From an uncultured Lachnospiraceae bacterium (lineage in GTDB: Bacteria; Bacillota; Clostridia; Lachnospirales; Lachnospiraceae): 64,000 bases of DNA. Of this stretch, positions 17,434-25,643 are shown piece after piece. The notes beneath the pieces are model-generated. The model was given only the letters and a program-made list of their open reading frames with translations, did no database searches and had not been told where the DNA came from. Every line of letters starts with the position of its first letter. Positions within the stretch are counted from its first letter, which is position 1. Made by a program: the position numbers and the translations under genes. Where the stretch lies: contig CAJTUA010000001.1 of the NCBI GenBank assembly GCA_910579615.1, positions 62,001 to 126,000 of the forward strand, read 5' to 3'.

Positions 17434-19233
17434 TCACACTGCCCTTGTCGCTTCCTTTAACCATGCCGCTTCTTCCTCATCCAGATGCGGCGCAATCGTT
17501 TCATACACCTTCTTATGGTATGCATTCAGCAGTTCCCGCTCCCGTGTGCTCATTTTCTCCACAAGCACCACATCAAGGTCAATCGGAACCATTGTAAGCG
17601 TCTCAAATTCCAAAAACTGTCCGTATTCCGTCTTCTGCGCTTTTTTGCAGACAATCAGATTTTCCGTGCGGATTCCGAATTTCCCCGCAAAATACAGCCC
17701 CGGCTCATCCGAGACCACCATGCCCTCGGCAAATTCCGTGTACGTTGTCCGCTCCTTCTCCCGAACCCGGTAATGGATGTTGATTGGTCCTTCATGGACA
17801 TTCAGAAAGCAGCCGACACCGTGGCCTGTGCCGTGGCTATAATCAAGCCCCTGCTCCCACATCGGAAAACGTGCCAGGTAATCAAGGTTTGCACCGCACA
17901 CTCCCGCCTTAAACTTCGCCGCAGCCAGATTCAGGTTGCCCCGCAACACAAGTGTAAAGGCCTCCTTTTCCTCCTGTGTGACCTCCCCTAGCGCCACGGT
18001 TCTCGTGATATCGGTTGTCCCCTCCAGATACTGTCCGCCGGTGTCCATCAACAGCAGGCCTTTTGGCGCAATCGGCACATTCGTCTCCTTTGTCGCGGAG
18101 TAATGGACGATTGCGCCGTGCTCCTCATACCCTACAATCGGCTCAAAGCTTGGTCCCATATAATGCTCCTGCTCCCCGCGCAGTTCCTCAAATTTATCCG
18201 CCACCGAGAGCTCCGACATTTCTATCTTTCCGACATTTTTCTTCAGCCAGTAAATCAGCTTCGTCACCGCGACACCATCCCGGATGTGCACCTTGCGCTC
18301 ATTCTCCACCTCTGTTTCGTTCTTGATGCATTTTGGCAGCAGGGTAAGATTATTCCCCGTCAAAAGCTTAACGCCTTCCCTGCGGTTCATCATAACCGCA
18401 TAATTCGTCTTCCTCTCATCGACATAAAGCGATTTCCCCTCCGGAACCTCTTTCACGTAATCATACACCGCATTGTAAGGGGCAAATGCCACACCGTCCG
18501 CCGCCAGTGCCGCGCGCACCTCATCCGATAAGGTCTTCTCATTGATAAAAAGCGTAACGGATTCCTGCGTCATCGCAAGATAAGAAAGCACCACCGGGCT
18601 GCAGGCCACATCCCTGCCGCGGATATTCAAAAGCCATGCAATATCATCGAGTGAGGAGAGCACAAAATAATCTGCTTTCTTCTCTTCCATTGCCTTGCGG
18701 ATTTCTGCAAGTTTATCTGCGCGGGATTTTCCCGTACAGGATAAATCAAGCAGCATCACCGGCTCTGCCGAAAGTGCCGGACGGTCATCCCAAATTTCCC
18801 CAACCAAATCCTTATCGCTTACGAAAGTAATCTTTTTTCCCTTTTTCTCAAACACTTTCTGGAACAACTGTGCCGTCTTGTAATTGACCGCCCTGCCGTC
18901 AAAGCCAAGCTTTCCCCCGTCAGCAAGCTTATCCACGAGAAATTCAGAAAGCTTTGGCACGCCCTCCTGCTGTATCTTAAACAGGGTGATACCCGTACCG
19001 GCAAGCTCCTGCTCCGCCTGCAAAAAATATCTGCCATCCGTCCAAAGCCCCGCCATATCCTTCATCACAAGCAGGCTTCCCGCCGAACCGGTAAAACCGG
19101 ACATATATTTTCTGCACTTAAAATAACCCCCGACATACTCCGAACCATGAAAATCCTCCGTCAGTATCAGGTAGGCGTCAAGCCCCTCACGCTCCATGAG
19201 CGCACGCAATTTTTCCAACCGCTCCTTAATCAT
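17434..19233 (-). CDS. Xaa-Pro aminopeptidase (M24B family, three-domain form)
   Basis: The 599-residue cytosolic peptidase removes N-terminal residues preceding proline. Two creatinase-like N-terminal domains precede the pita-bread catalytic domain, with metal ligands visible in LLMDTGGQYLEGTTDITR, SHGTGHGVG, VSDEPGLY and the GIRTENL block. The length matches the long, eukaryotic-like aminopeptidase P group rather than the 350-residue PepQ type. The ribosome-binding site is GAGAGGGAAAG. A small DUF3006-like gene lies just upstream in the same direction. Confidence 0.92.
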   Translation of the reverse strand: MIKERLEKLRALMEREGLDAYLILTEDFHGSEYVGGYFKCRKYMSGFTGSAGSLLVMKDMAGLWTDGRYFLQAEQELAGTGITLFKIQQEGVPKLSEFLVDKLADGGKLGFDGRAVNYKTAQLFQKVFEKKGKKITFVSDKDLVGEIWDDRPALSAEPVMLLDLSCTGKSRADKLAEIRKAMEEKKADYFVLSSLDDIAWLLNIRGRDVACSPVVLSYLAMTQESVTLFINEKTLSDEVRAALAADGVAFAPYNAVYDYVKEVPEGKSLYVDERKTNYAVMMNRREGVKLLTGNNLTLLPKCIKNETEVENERKVHIRDGVAVTKLIYWLKKNVGKIEMSELSVADKFEELRGEQEHYMGPSFEPIVGYEEHGAIVHYSATKETNVPIAPKGLLLMDTGGQYLEGTTDITRTVALGEVTQEEKEAFTLVLRGNLNLAAAKFKAGVCGANLDYLARFPMWEQGLDYSHGTGHGVGCFLNVHEGPINIHYRVREKERTTYTEFAEGMVVSDEPGLYFAGKFGIRTENLIVCKKAQKTEYGQFLEFETLTMVPIDLDVVLVEKMSTRERELLNAYHKKVYETIAPHLDEEEAAWLKEATRAV

Positions 19234-19293
19234 CTTTCCCTCTCATTCCGCCGCTTTTTGCGGCATTTATTTTTAAAGTAAAACTTTTGTTCT

Positions 19294-19467
19294 TTATTCT
19301 TTCATGCGGTATTCCAGGCACTCATATACCAGTATGCACCCCTCCGTAATCTCCTCCGGAAGCAATGCCCGCGCCACCAGCTTTAAATCCCCATCCGGCG
19401 CGTCCAGGCGCCGCAGGTTCGCATAATCCCCATCAATTGAAGCAACCGTGTACTCACAGGCTTCCAT
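19294..19467 (-). CDS. Small DUF3006-like protein
   Basis: This 57-residue protein begins MEACEYTVASIDGDYANLRR and contains LVARALLPEEITEGCILVYE, a layout like the DUF3006 family of small proteins (short beta-rich, Asp-Gly turn, LP-x-x-x-x-EG motif). GGAGG lies 11 bp upstream of the ATG, so it is probably translated. It ends about 60 bp before the aminopeptidase start. Its function is unknown. Confidence 0.7.
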   Translation of the reverse strand: MEACEYTVASIDGDYANLRRLDAPDGDLKLVARALLPEEITEGCILVYECLEYRMKE

Positions 19468-19517
19468 CCTTTCTTCTTACCTCCTTTCCATATCGGGCAG
19501 GAAAATTTCTCCATAAA

Positions 19518-19588
19518 GTGCACACCAAAAAAGCCGATGCTCCGCGAGAAGGCGTCACACCGGCTCTGTTTTTGCGCAGGGTGTGCAC
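19518..19588 (-). terminator. Nested inverted repeat / terminator after purC
   Basis: The outer arms GTGCACACC (19518-19526) and GGTGTGCAC (19580-19588) enclose AGCCG / CGGCT arms. On the minus strand the CGGCT arm is followed by TTTTTT, which makes an intrinsic terminator for purC. A further CGC-GAGAAG-GCG hairpin sits inside. The outer arms extend beyond what a terminator needs. Confidence 0.65.
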
Positions 19589-19611
19589 GGCCAAGTCTCC
19601 CCGTCCGTAGG

Positions 19612-20484
19612 CTATTTCAACGCCTTGCCCGTCAAAAGTTCATATCCCTGTAAATATTTACCAATTGTCTTTTCCAGAATATCCTGCGGCAGCGTCCAGT
19701 CATTCCCCGGATTTGCCTTCAGCCAGTCGCGCGCAAACTGCTTGTCAAACGACGGCTGTCCATGTCCCGGCTCATATCCGTCCGCCGGCCAGAAACGCGA
19801 GCTGTCCGGCGTGAGCATCTCATCGCCAAGCACGATATTGCCCTCCTCATCCAGACCAAACTCAAACTTCGTATCCGCGATGATAATGCCGCGTGTCAGC
19901 GCATACTCCGCACATTTTTTGTAGAGCGCAATCGTATAATCGCGCAGCTTTTCGCCGTATTCCTGACCCTTTCCCGGAAAGCGCTTCTCCAGATACGCAA
20001 CACTCTGCTCAAACGAAATATTCTCGTCATGGTCGCCAATCTCCGCTTTCGTGGACGGTGTGTAAATCGGCTCCGGCAGCTTGTCCGACTCCTTTAAGCC
20101 CTCCGGCAGAGTGATACCACAAACCGTACCGTTCTCCTTGTAGCTTGCCCAGCCGCTGCCCGTGATATAACCGCGCACAATGCACTCCACCGGCAGCATC
20201 TCAAGCTTTTTGCACAGCATACTGTTGCCGTCAAACTCTGGTCTGCGGAAAAACTCCGGCATGTCAGTTACATCCACCGATACCATGTGGTTTGGCAGAA
20301 TGTCTTTTGTCATGTCAAACCAAAATTTTGACATCTGTGTCAGCACCGTGCCCTTCTTTTCCACCTTATTGTTTAAAATCACATCGAAACAGCTGATACG
20401 GTCCGTCGCTACAATCACAAGATGTTCCCCGATATCATAAATCTCTCGCACCTTGCCCTCTTTTACTGGCTTAAACTCCTGCAT
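19612..20484 (-). CDS. purC: Phosphoribosylaminoimidazole-succinocarboxamide synthase
   Basis: PurC joins CAIR with aspartate using ATP in purine biosynthesis. The 290-residue protein has VKEGKVREIYDIG, VECIVRGYITGSGW, IADTKFEFGLDEEGNIVLGDE and LTPDSSRFWP, all diagnostic PurC blocks. It stands alone, with no other pur gene nearby. A promoter lies about 120 bp upstream. No purine riboswitch was recognised in the leader. Confidence 0.96.
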   Translation of the reverse strand: MQEFKPVKEGKVREIYDIGEHLVIVATDRISCFDVILNNKVEKKGTVLTQMSKFWFDMTKDILPNHMVSVDVTDMPEFFRRPEFDGNSMLCKKLEMLPVECIVRGYITGSGWASYKENGTVCGITLPEGLKESDKLPEPIYTPSTKAEIGDHDENISFEQSVAYLEKRFPGKGQEYGEKLRDYTIALYKKCAEYALTRGIIIADTKFEFGLDEEGNIVLGDEMLTPDSSRFWPADGYEPGHGQPSFDKQFARDWLKANPGNDWTLPQDILEKTIGKYLQGYELLTGKALK

Positions 20485-20601
20485 ATCTCTCCTCGTTTCT
20501 GCGCCGCGCTTTTTCTATGGATACACGTGCATACCCCAAGCACATCCTGATGGAATCCCTGCGGCAGGCAGCGCACTGGCCACAGGCAAATCACAGACTC
20601 A

Positions 20602-20630
20602 AGTGTATTGCATTTTCAGGAAAAAATCAA
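20602..20630 (-). promoter_or_regulatory. Sigma-A promoter of purC
   Basis: TTGATT, 17-bp spacer, TACACT on the minus strand, about 118 bp before the purC start. Confidence 0.78.
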
Positions 20631-20695
20631 GAGGGTATGGAAAATCTTTTTCCGTTCGCCCTGCTGACAACCTTCCGTTGGATGCCCGTGCGCAC
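20627..20695 (-). CDS. Possible 22-residue leader peptide
   Basis: GTG is preceded by AAAGGAGG with an ideal 6-nt spacing and opens a frame encoding MRTGIQRKVVSRANGKRFSI plus two residues. Its stop codon overlaps the -35 of the purC promoter. The ribosome-binding site is as good as any in the window, but nothing else supports coding. It may be a relic of a longer gene after dus. Confidence 0.25.
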   Translation of the reverse strand: MRTGIQRKVVSRANGKRFSIPS

Positions 20696-20810
20696 AAAAA
20701 ACCTCCTTTCCTGTGCAAGCGCTATCATCAGGGTATTTGAGATATGGCTTCTTAACAGAACATTTTAACACTTACCGTTACCTGCGTCAACGTCAGCTTT
20801 TTTAGCGTTA

Positions 20811-21962
20811 TCAAAGGGGTTGTAGGGTTGTGCGCAGCCCTCCTAAGACCGCATCAAGCTCCGCCTTATTCTGCGCCTTTTTCAGCTTTTTGCGGTTCGC
20901 GTCCGTCTCCGCAAAGGATTCCACCAGATAAAGCCAAAGCTCCTTCATGCGGAACATCGCATTGTGCTCCCCCATGTACTGCGCATAATCCGAAAAAAGG
21001 CGGTCGGAAAATTCCAGGATATGCGCCGCGTCAAGATATCTGTGTTTTGCAGGAGGCTGCTTTATGCCAGAAGAAAAATTCAACCCCTTCTCCATGTCCC
21101 TGCATTTTGCCACAAGCCACGGGTCGCGCAAAATCCCGCGCCCAAACATGAGCGCAACGGTCATGCCACCCGGAAAAATCCGCATTTTTTGTTCCTCTGC
21201 GGCGCGGCATTCCTGCGTACATCCGCCTGCGGCATCCTCCGTTTTTATCCTAAGCCCACACCCTGCCAAACCACAATCCCCCACATGCCCATCCGCAGAA
21301 CCTTCCACAAGTCCTGCCTCGCACTCTGCCCTGCTGCATTCCCCCAACAGTTCCCTGACATCCTTCTCACAATATAAATCCCCGTTATAGCACAGCAAAT
21401 TTTTGCTCTTGCCCACCGCCCCCAGGTACACATCGCGGTGCGGTACGCCGTCATAAAACTCCTTCCCCACACGCGGATGGATAATCAGCTCCGTCAATGG
21501 ATAATCATTAAAAATCGCAAGCAGCTGTATAAATTCATCCGTCAAATACATCCCAAGCCGCGTTTTCACCGAAATCCGCACGCAGGGACTTTCAAAAATC
21601 CGGTCAAAAAACTCCCGCAGCCGCTCCGGTTCCATCAAAAACCCTGCCCCCTTGCGCTTTGCCGTCACCGTACCGGACGGGCAGCCAAGGTTTAAATTGA
21701 CCTCCTCATACCCCATCCTTGCAAGCTCCTGTGAGGTCTTTATAAAATCCTCCGCCTTGTTTGTCAATATCTGGGGAACCACATGCGCTATCTGGTTGTT
21801 TTCCGGGCAAATATCCCGGTACTCCCTCGGCGTGAAACAAACATTCTGGTTCGGCGAGATGAATGGTGCAAAATATTTGTCCATCGGTTCGAAATATTCG
21901 TGATAGGCATTGCGGAACACAAAGCCGGTAATGCCCTCCATCGGGGCAAGATAATATTTCAT
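20811..21962 (-). CDS. tRNA-dihydrouridine synthase
   Basis: This FMN/NADPH enzyme reduces uridines in tRNA. The YLAPMEGITGFVFRN start, NLGCPSGTVTAKRKGAGFLM (catalytic Cys), VKTRLGM and IIHPRVGKEFYDG blocks are typical, as is MFGRGILRDPWL near the end. The 383-residue protein carries an unusual Cys- and Gly-rich insertion of about 50 residues (from SRAECEAGLVEGS to TQECRAAEEQK) just before the second phosphate-binding segment. The start follows CAGGAGGATACG. The specific target position in tRNA cannot be assigned. Confidence 0.9.
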   Translation of the reverse strand: MKYYLAPMEGITGFVFRNAYHEYFEPMDKYFAPFISPNQNVCFTPREYRDICPENNQIAHVVPQILTNKAEDFIKTSQELARMGYEEVNLNLGCPSGTVTAKRKGAGFLMEPERLREFFDRIFESPCVRISVKTRLGMYLTDEFIQLLAIFNDYPLTELIIHPRVGKEFYDGVPHRDVYLGAVGKSKNLLCYNGDLYCEKDVRELLGECSRAECEAGLVEGSADGHVGDCGLAGCGLRIKTEDAAGGCTQECRAAEEQKMRIFPGGMTVALMFGRGILRDPWLVAKCRDMEKGLNFSSGIKQPPAKHRYLDAAHILEFSDRLFSDYAQYMGEHNAMFRMKELWLYLVESFAETDANRKKLKKAQNKAELDAVLGGLRTTLQPL

Positions 21963-22015
21963 CGTATCCTCCTGTCAAAGAAAAAAATACAGCCCAAAGA
22001 AATTTTTATTTCCTC

Positions 22016-22044
22016 TTGTATTCTTCCCTTCTTCTTCATATAAT
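22016..22044 (+). promoter_or_regulatory. Promoter of the GH27 gene
   Basis: TTGTAT, 17-bp spacer, TATAAT, about 60 bp before the glycosidase start. Confidence 0.65.
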
Positions 22045-22045
22045 T

Positions 22046-22074
22046 ATCATAGCATGCACGGCTTGTCCGCGCAA
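22046..22074 (-). promoter_or_regulatory. Possible divergent promoter of dus
   Basis: TTGCGC, 17 bp, TATGAT on the minus strand. The -35 is poor, but the position fits a promoter for dus, back to back with the GH27 promoter. Confidence 0.35.
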
Positions 22075-22106
22075 CGCAAATTTTCATTTTATAATGGAGG
22101 AACACC

Positions 22107-23414
22107 ATGAATAAAAATCAATTTGCCACCACCCCGCCGATGGGTTGGAACAGCTACGATTACTACGACACAACCGTCACCGAGGCGGATGTGAAGGCGA
22201 ACGCCGACTACATGGCAGCACACTTAAAGCAGTATGGCTGGGAGTACATTGTTGTTGATATCGAATGGTACGCGCACAATGCGGGAAGCCAGCGCGACCG
22301 CTACCAGTACATCCCGTTCTGGGATGTCGAGATGGACGAATATTCCCGCCTGCTGCCGGACCCGGAGCGTTTCCCGTCCAGTGCAAACGGGAAGGGGTTT
22401 CAGCCGCTTGCCGACTACGTACATAGCCTCGGATTAAAATTCGGCATCCACATTATGCGCGGCATCCCGCGGATTGCGGCACATAACCACTGCAAAATCC
22501 TCGGCACGGATGTGACCGCAAACGAGATTGCTAACCCTTCCTCTATCTGCGGCTGGAACCCGGACATGTACGGCGTTGACCGCGGGAAAAAAGACGCGCA
22601 GTGCTACTATGATTCCGTGTTCCAGCAGTACGCGGACTGGGGGGTTGACTATGTAAAATGCGACGATATCTGCAACACAAACATTTATCCCCACAACCCG
22701 TATTCCGCAAAGGAAGAAATCGAAATGCTGCACGAGGCCATCATGAAGACCGGGCGGCCGATTGTCCTAAGCCTCTCGCCAGGACCAGCGCTGATTGACA
22801 AGGCATGGCATTACGAGAAATACGCGAATATGTGGCGCATCACGGATGATTTCTGGGATAAATGGGACCTGCTTTTGAATATGTTTGAGCGCTGTGAACT
22901 CTGGCAGAACCATGTTTCCACGGGCTGCTATCCGGACTGCGACATGCTGCCGCTCGGCCATCTCGGACAGGGCTTCCATGCGGACAAGCATACCTGGTAC
23001 ACGAATTTTACGAAGGATGAGCAGCGCACAATGATGACGCTCTGGTGCATCTTCCGCTCCCCGCTCATGCTTGGAGCCGAAATGCCGCGCCTGGATGAAT
23101 GGACGCTCTCGCTCTTAACCAACGCCGATGTGCTTGGGCTGTTAAAGCATTCCGAGGGAGCAAAACAGATTGCGCGCGATTCGGCGCATGCGGTATGGCT
23201 CTCACATGATACACAGGAAGCAGCGGACTATGTGGCACTGTTTAATTTCGCGCCGGAGGAAGCCACGGTATCGGCAGAGCTTTCCGAGGATGGCGTGACC
23301 GGAACAGTAAATGCGCGCGAGCTCTGGGACGGTGAGACAGCGGTCTTTGTGGACGGTAAGGTGTCTGCGACCGTTGCGGCACATGGGGCGAAATTATTTA
23401 AACTGACGAAATAA
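22107..23414 (+). CDS. Glycoside hydrolase family 27 (alpha-galactosidase-like)
   Basis: The 435-residue protein has a TIM-barrel catalytic domain beginning TPPMGWNSYDYYD, a GH27/GH36 clan hallmark. The nucleophile is predicted in VDYVKCDDI (near residue 186) and the acid/base in WRITDDFWDKW. A C-terminal beta domain ends the protein. There is no signal peptide, so it probably acts on imported oligosaccharides. The ribosome-binding site is TGGAGGAACACC. The exact sugar (alpha-galactoside, or alpha-N-acetylgalactosaminide or isomalto-type substrates in the same family) is uncertain. It is one of five plus-strand genes and has no transporter or regulator beside it. Confidence 0.88.
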   Translation: MNKNQFATTPPMGWNSYDYYDTTVTEADVKANADYMAAHLKQYGWEYIVVDIEWYAHNAGSQRDRYQYIPFWDVEMDEYSRLLPDPERFPSSANGKGFQPLADYVHSLGLKFGIHIMRGIPRIAAHNHCKILGTDVTANEIANPSSICGWNPDMYGVDRGKKDAQCYYDSVFQQYADWGVDYVKCDDICNTNIYPHNPYSAKEEIEMLHEAIMKTGRPIVLSLSPGPALIDKAWHYEKYANMWRITDDFWDKWDLLLNMFERCELWQNHVSTGCYPDCDMLPLGHLGQGFHADKHTWYTNFTKDEQRTMMTLWCIFRSPLMLGAEMPRLDEWTLSLLTNADVLGLLKHSEGAKQIARDSAHAVWLSHDTQEAADYVALFNFAPEEATVSAELSEDGVTGTVNARELWDGETAVFVDGKVSATVAAHGAKLFKLTK

Positions 23415-23448
23415 GGCAAACCGGAAATACCGGAACATATTTGGGGAA

Positions 23449-23506
23449 AAATAATAAGGCGGGACATAAAACCTCCCACGGTTTTACATCCCGCCCTTCC
23501 CATTAT
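23449..23506. terminator. Bidirectional terminator between GH27 gene and pncB
   Basis: GGCGGGACATAAAACC (23458-23473) pairs with GGTTTTACATCCCGCC (23480-23495) with two mismatches, flanked by AATAATAA and ATTATT. It separates two convergent genes. Confidence 0.75.
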
Positions 23507-24978
23507 TGCCTTACACTTGTCAGCATCTCCATCTTTAGCTCATACAGCGCCGGTGACATATCCATATAGTGGATATGTGGATTCTCAAACCGCTGCTCCT
23601 CCGTCCAGACTTCCTTCTCAAGCTGTTTTTTCACATACGCCCGGATTTGTTCCATCGTCTTTTTCTCCCCGACCGCACGTCCATTTTCCATCACCTTCTC
23701 CTGCAATTTCCTGCAGGTACAATTCTTAAAATACCGCACCGCCCACGGCTTTGTCTGGTCAATATACCGGTACGGCTTCGTCAAATCAACCTCCTCATCC
23801 GAACAAGCAATCAAATCCGCCACCGACTTCCCATTTTCATCAAAAATCCGGTACACCTGCTTTAATCCTGGGTTCGTAATTTTTTCCGCATTCTCCGAAA
23901 CTTTGATGCGCGGTTCAAACACGCCGTCTTTTTCCACCGCCGCAAGCTTATAGACCGCGCCGAACACCGGGTCGGATTTTGCCGTAATCAGGCGTTCCCC
24001 GACACCAAAACTGTCAATCTTTCCGCCCTGCCCCAGAATCGAGCTAATCGTGTATTCATCCAAGCTGTTCGAAACCACAATCTTACAGTCGGTAAGACCC
24101 GCCGCATCCAACATTTTCCGTGCCTTTTTCGAAAGATACGCCAAATCACCGCTGTCAAGCCGTATCCCCTTTAAGCGTTTTCCCATCGGTTCCAATATCT
24201 CCTTCGCTACGCGGATGGCGTTCGGGATGCCACTGCCAACCACGTCATAGGTATCCACCAGAAGAACCGTCGCGTCCGGGTAAGTTTCCGCGTATTTTCG
24301 GAATGCGGTGTATTCATCCTCAAAATACATCACCCAGCTGTGCGCCATTGTCCCGCTCACCGGAATGCCAAACATCTGCCCGGCAAGCACCGTTGCCGTG
24401 CCTGCCGCCCCGCCAATATATGCCGCGCGCGCGCCGTACACCGCCGCGTCCATATTGTGCGCGCGCCTTGCGCCGAAATCCGATACCGCCCTGCCATCCG
24501 CCGCCTGGACAATGCGCCTTGTCTTGGTCGCAATCAGCGACTGGTGGTTAATCTGCAGAAGGATTGCCGTCTCAATAAGCTGCGCGTCAATCAATGGCGC
24601 TACGACAGTCATGACTGGTTCGTTTGGGTACATGATAGTTCCTTCCGGGAATGCGTAGACATCCCCCGTAAAGCGGAAATCACCCAGATAATCCAGAAAT
24701 TCCTCCAAAAAAAGCCCCTGACTTTTCAGATATGCGATATCCTCCTTTCCGAACCGGATATTTTCAATATAGTCAATGACCTGCTCTAACCCGGCGAAAA
24801 TCGCAAAACCGCCGTTATCGGGATTCCTGCGGTAAAACACATCAAACGCCACACGCGCCGTCCTTGCCCCCTCATCGCTTTTCCACTGCGCAAAATAGCC
24901 GTTGCTCATTGTCATTTCGTAAAAATCCATAATCATCGCAAGATTCCTTGCATCAAACTGTTTGGGTGACATATCCAC
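23503..24978 (-). CDS. pncB: Nicotinate phosphoribosyltransferase
   Basis: PncB converts nicotinate and PRPP to nicotinate mononucleotide in NAD salvage. The 491-residue protein has MDFYEMTMSNGYF, DFGARRAHNMDAA, LVDTYDVVGSGIPNA and GIRLDSGDLAYLSKKARKML, all family signatures. The likely start is GTG at 24978 with GGAGG just upstream; ATG at 24972 also fits. It is the last gene of nrtR-pncA-pncB and is separated from pncA by a dispersed structured element that ends just before its ribosome-binding site. Confidence 0.95.
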   Translation of the reverse strand: MDMSPKQFDARNLAMIMDFYEMTMSNGYFAQWKSDEGARTARVAFDVFYRRNPDNGGFAIFAGLEQVIDYIENIRFGKEDIAYLKSQGLFLEEFLDYLGDFRFTGDVYAFPEGTIMYPNEPVMTVVAPLIDAQLIETAILLQINHQSLIATKTRRIVQAADGRAVSDFGARRAHNMDAAVYGARAAYIGGAAGTATVLAGQMFGIPVSGTMAHSWVMYFEDEYTAFRKYAETYPDATVLLVDTYDVVGSGIPNAIRVAKEILEPMGKRLKGIRLDSGDLAYLSKKARKMLDAAGLTDCKIVVSNSLDEYTISSILGQGGKIDSFGVGERLITAKSDPVFGAVYKLAAVEKDGVFEPRIKVSENAEKITNPGLKQVYRIFDENGKSVADLIACSDEEVDLTKPYRYIDQTKPWAVRYFKNCTCRKLQEKVMENGRAVGEKKTMEQIRAYVKKQLEKEVWTEEQRFENPHIHYMDMSPALYELKMEMLTSVRQ

Positions 24979-24993
24979 CTATCCTCCTATTTA

Positions 24994-25099
24994 AGTTCCG
25001 CATAGCCCCCTCCCAGGCACTTTCATGGCAGTGGTATTTTTTCTCCGCTTCTCTCCGCAAAAATCCCACTGGTGTCTGTGCGGGGGATATGCTGTTTTA
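24994..25099 (-). repeat. Dispersed structured element, copy 7 (pncA/pncB gap)
   Basis: The outer arms GCATAGCCCCC (25000-25010) and GGGGGATATGC (25082-25092) pair with one mismatch. The inner arms (GCAGTGG...ATTTTTTC and GCAAAAATCCCACTG) pair around CTCCGCTTCTCTCC. An 18-bp exact duplicate of the left end, AGTTCCGCATAGCCCCCT, lies at 25100-25117, so the right arm has two possible partners. Confidence 0.8.
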
Positions 25100-25115
25100 A
25101 GTTCCGCATAGCCCC

Positions 25116-25643
25116 CTACTCGTTTACTATAATCTGGCAACTGCGCATCGTCTCAAGCGCCGCTTCATGCTTTCGCGGCGTTACCCCGGCACAGCAGGCC
25201 GCATCCACCGAAATCGGTAGCTCAGGCATATACGCTTTCAGCAGCAGCGCATTTGATACCACACAAATATCCGTACACACACCGACAAACTCGATGGATG
25301 CCAACTCCGCCTCCCGCTTTTTCAACTCCTGTGCCAATGTGACACTTCCAAAGGTTCCCTTCTCATAAACGCGCGCCTTTTTTTCCTCCCGCAGCGCGGC
25401 AAGCGCTTTTGGCAGGGCATGGCCGGACGTTCCAAAAAGACAATGCTTCACCGGAAGATTTCTCCCCTCCTGCGTTTCCAGGTAGTCCTCCCCGTGCGTA
25501 TCCATTGTGAAAATAATTTCGCCGTCAAAATTTTTTACCTTTTCTGCCACATTCGGCAAAATTTCCTGTGCCTGCACACTTCCAAGCGCACCCGTAATAA
25601 AATCATTCTGCATATCCACAACAATTAAAAGTTTATTTTTCAT
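25116..25643 (-). CDS. pncA: Nicotinamidase (isochorismatase-like family)
   Basis: The predicted enzyme deamidates nicotinamide to nicotinate, feeding PncB. The catalytic triad is visible as Asp10 in VVDMQNDF, Lys in YEKGTFGS and Cys in GVCTDICVV. The metal site region is FTMDTHGEDY. At 175 residues it is short but complete. It starts inside the end of nrtR (overlap about 11 bp) and precedes pncB, so context strongly supports nicotinamide rather than isochorismate as substrate. Confidence 0.88.
   Translation of the reverse strand: MKNKLLIVVDMQNDFITGALGSVQAQEILPNVAEKVKNFDGEIIFTMDTHGEDYLETQEGRNLPVKHCLFGTSGHALPKALAALREEKKARVYEKGTFGSVTLAQELKKREAELASIEFVGVCTDICVVSNALLLKAYMPELPISVDAACCAGVTPRKHEAALETMRSCQIIVNE

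Larger units (their letters stand above)
20485..20810. other. purC leader region (326 bp without a conventional gene)
   Basis: The region holds the purC promoter (20602-20630) and a possible 22-codon leader reading frame with a strong ribosome-binding site (20627-20695). I see no recognisable riboswitch. Confidence 0.6.

Noticed and set aside
20485..20810. Purine riboswitch upstream of purC
   Set aside because: No conserved purine aptamer core or terminator/antiterminator could be found by eye.
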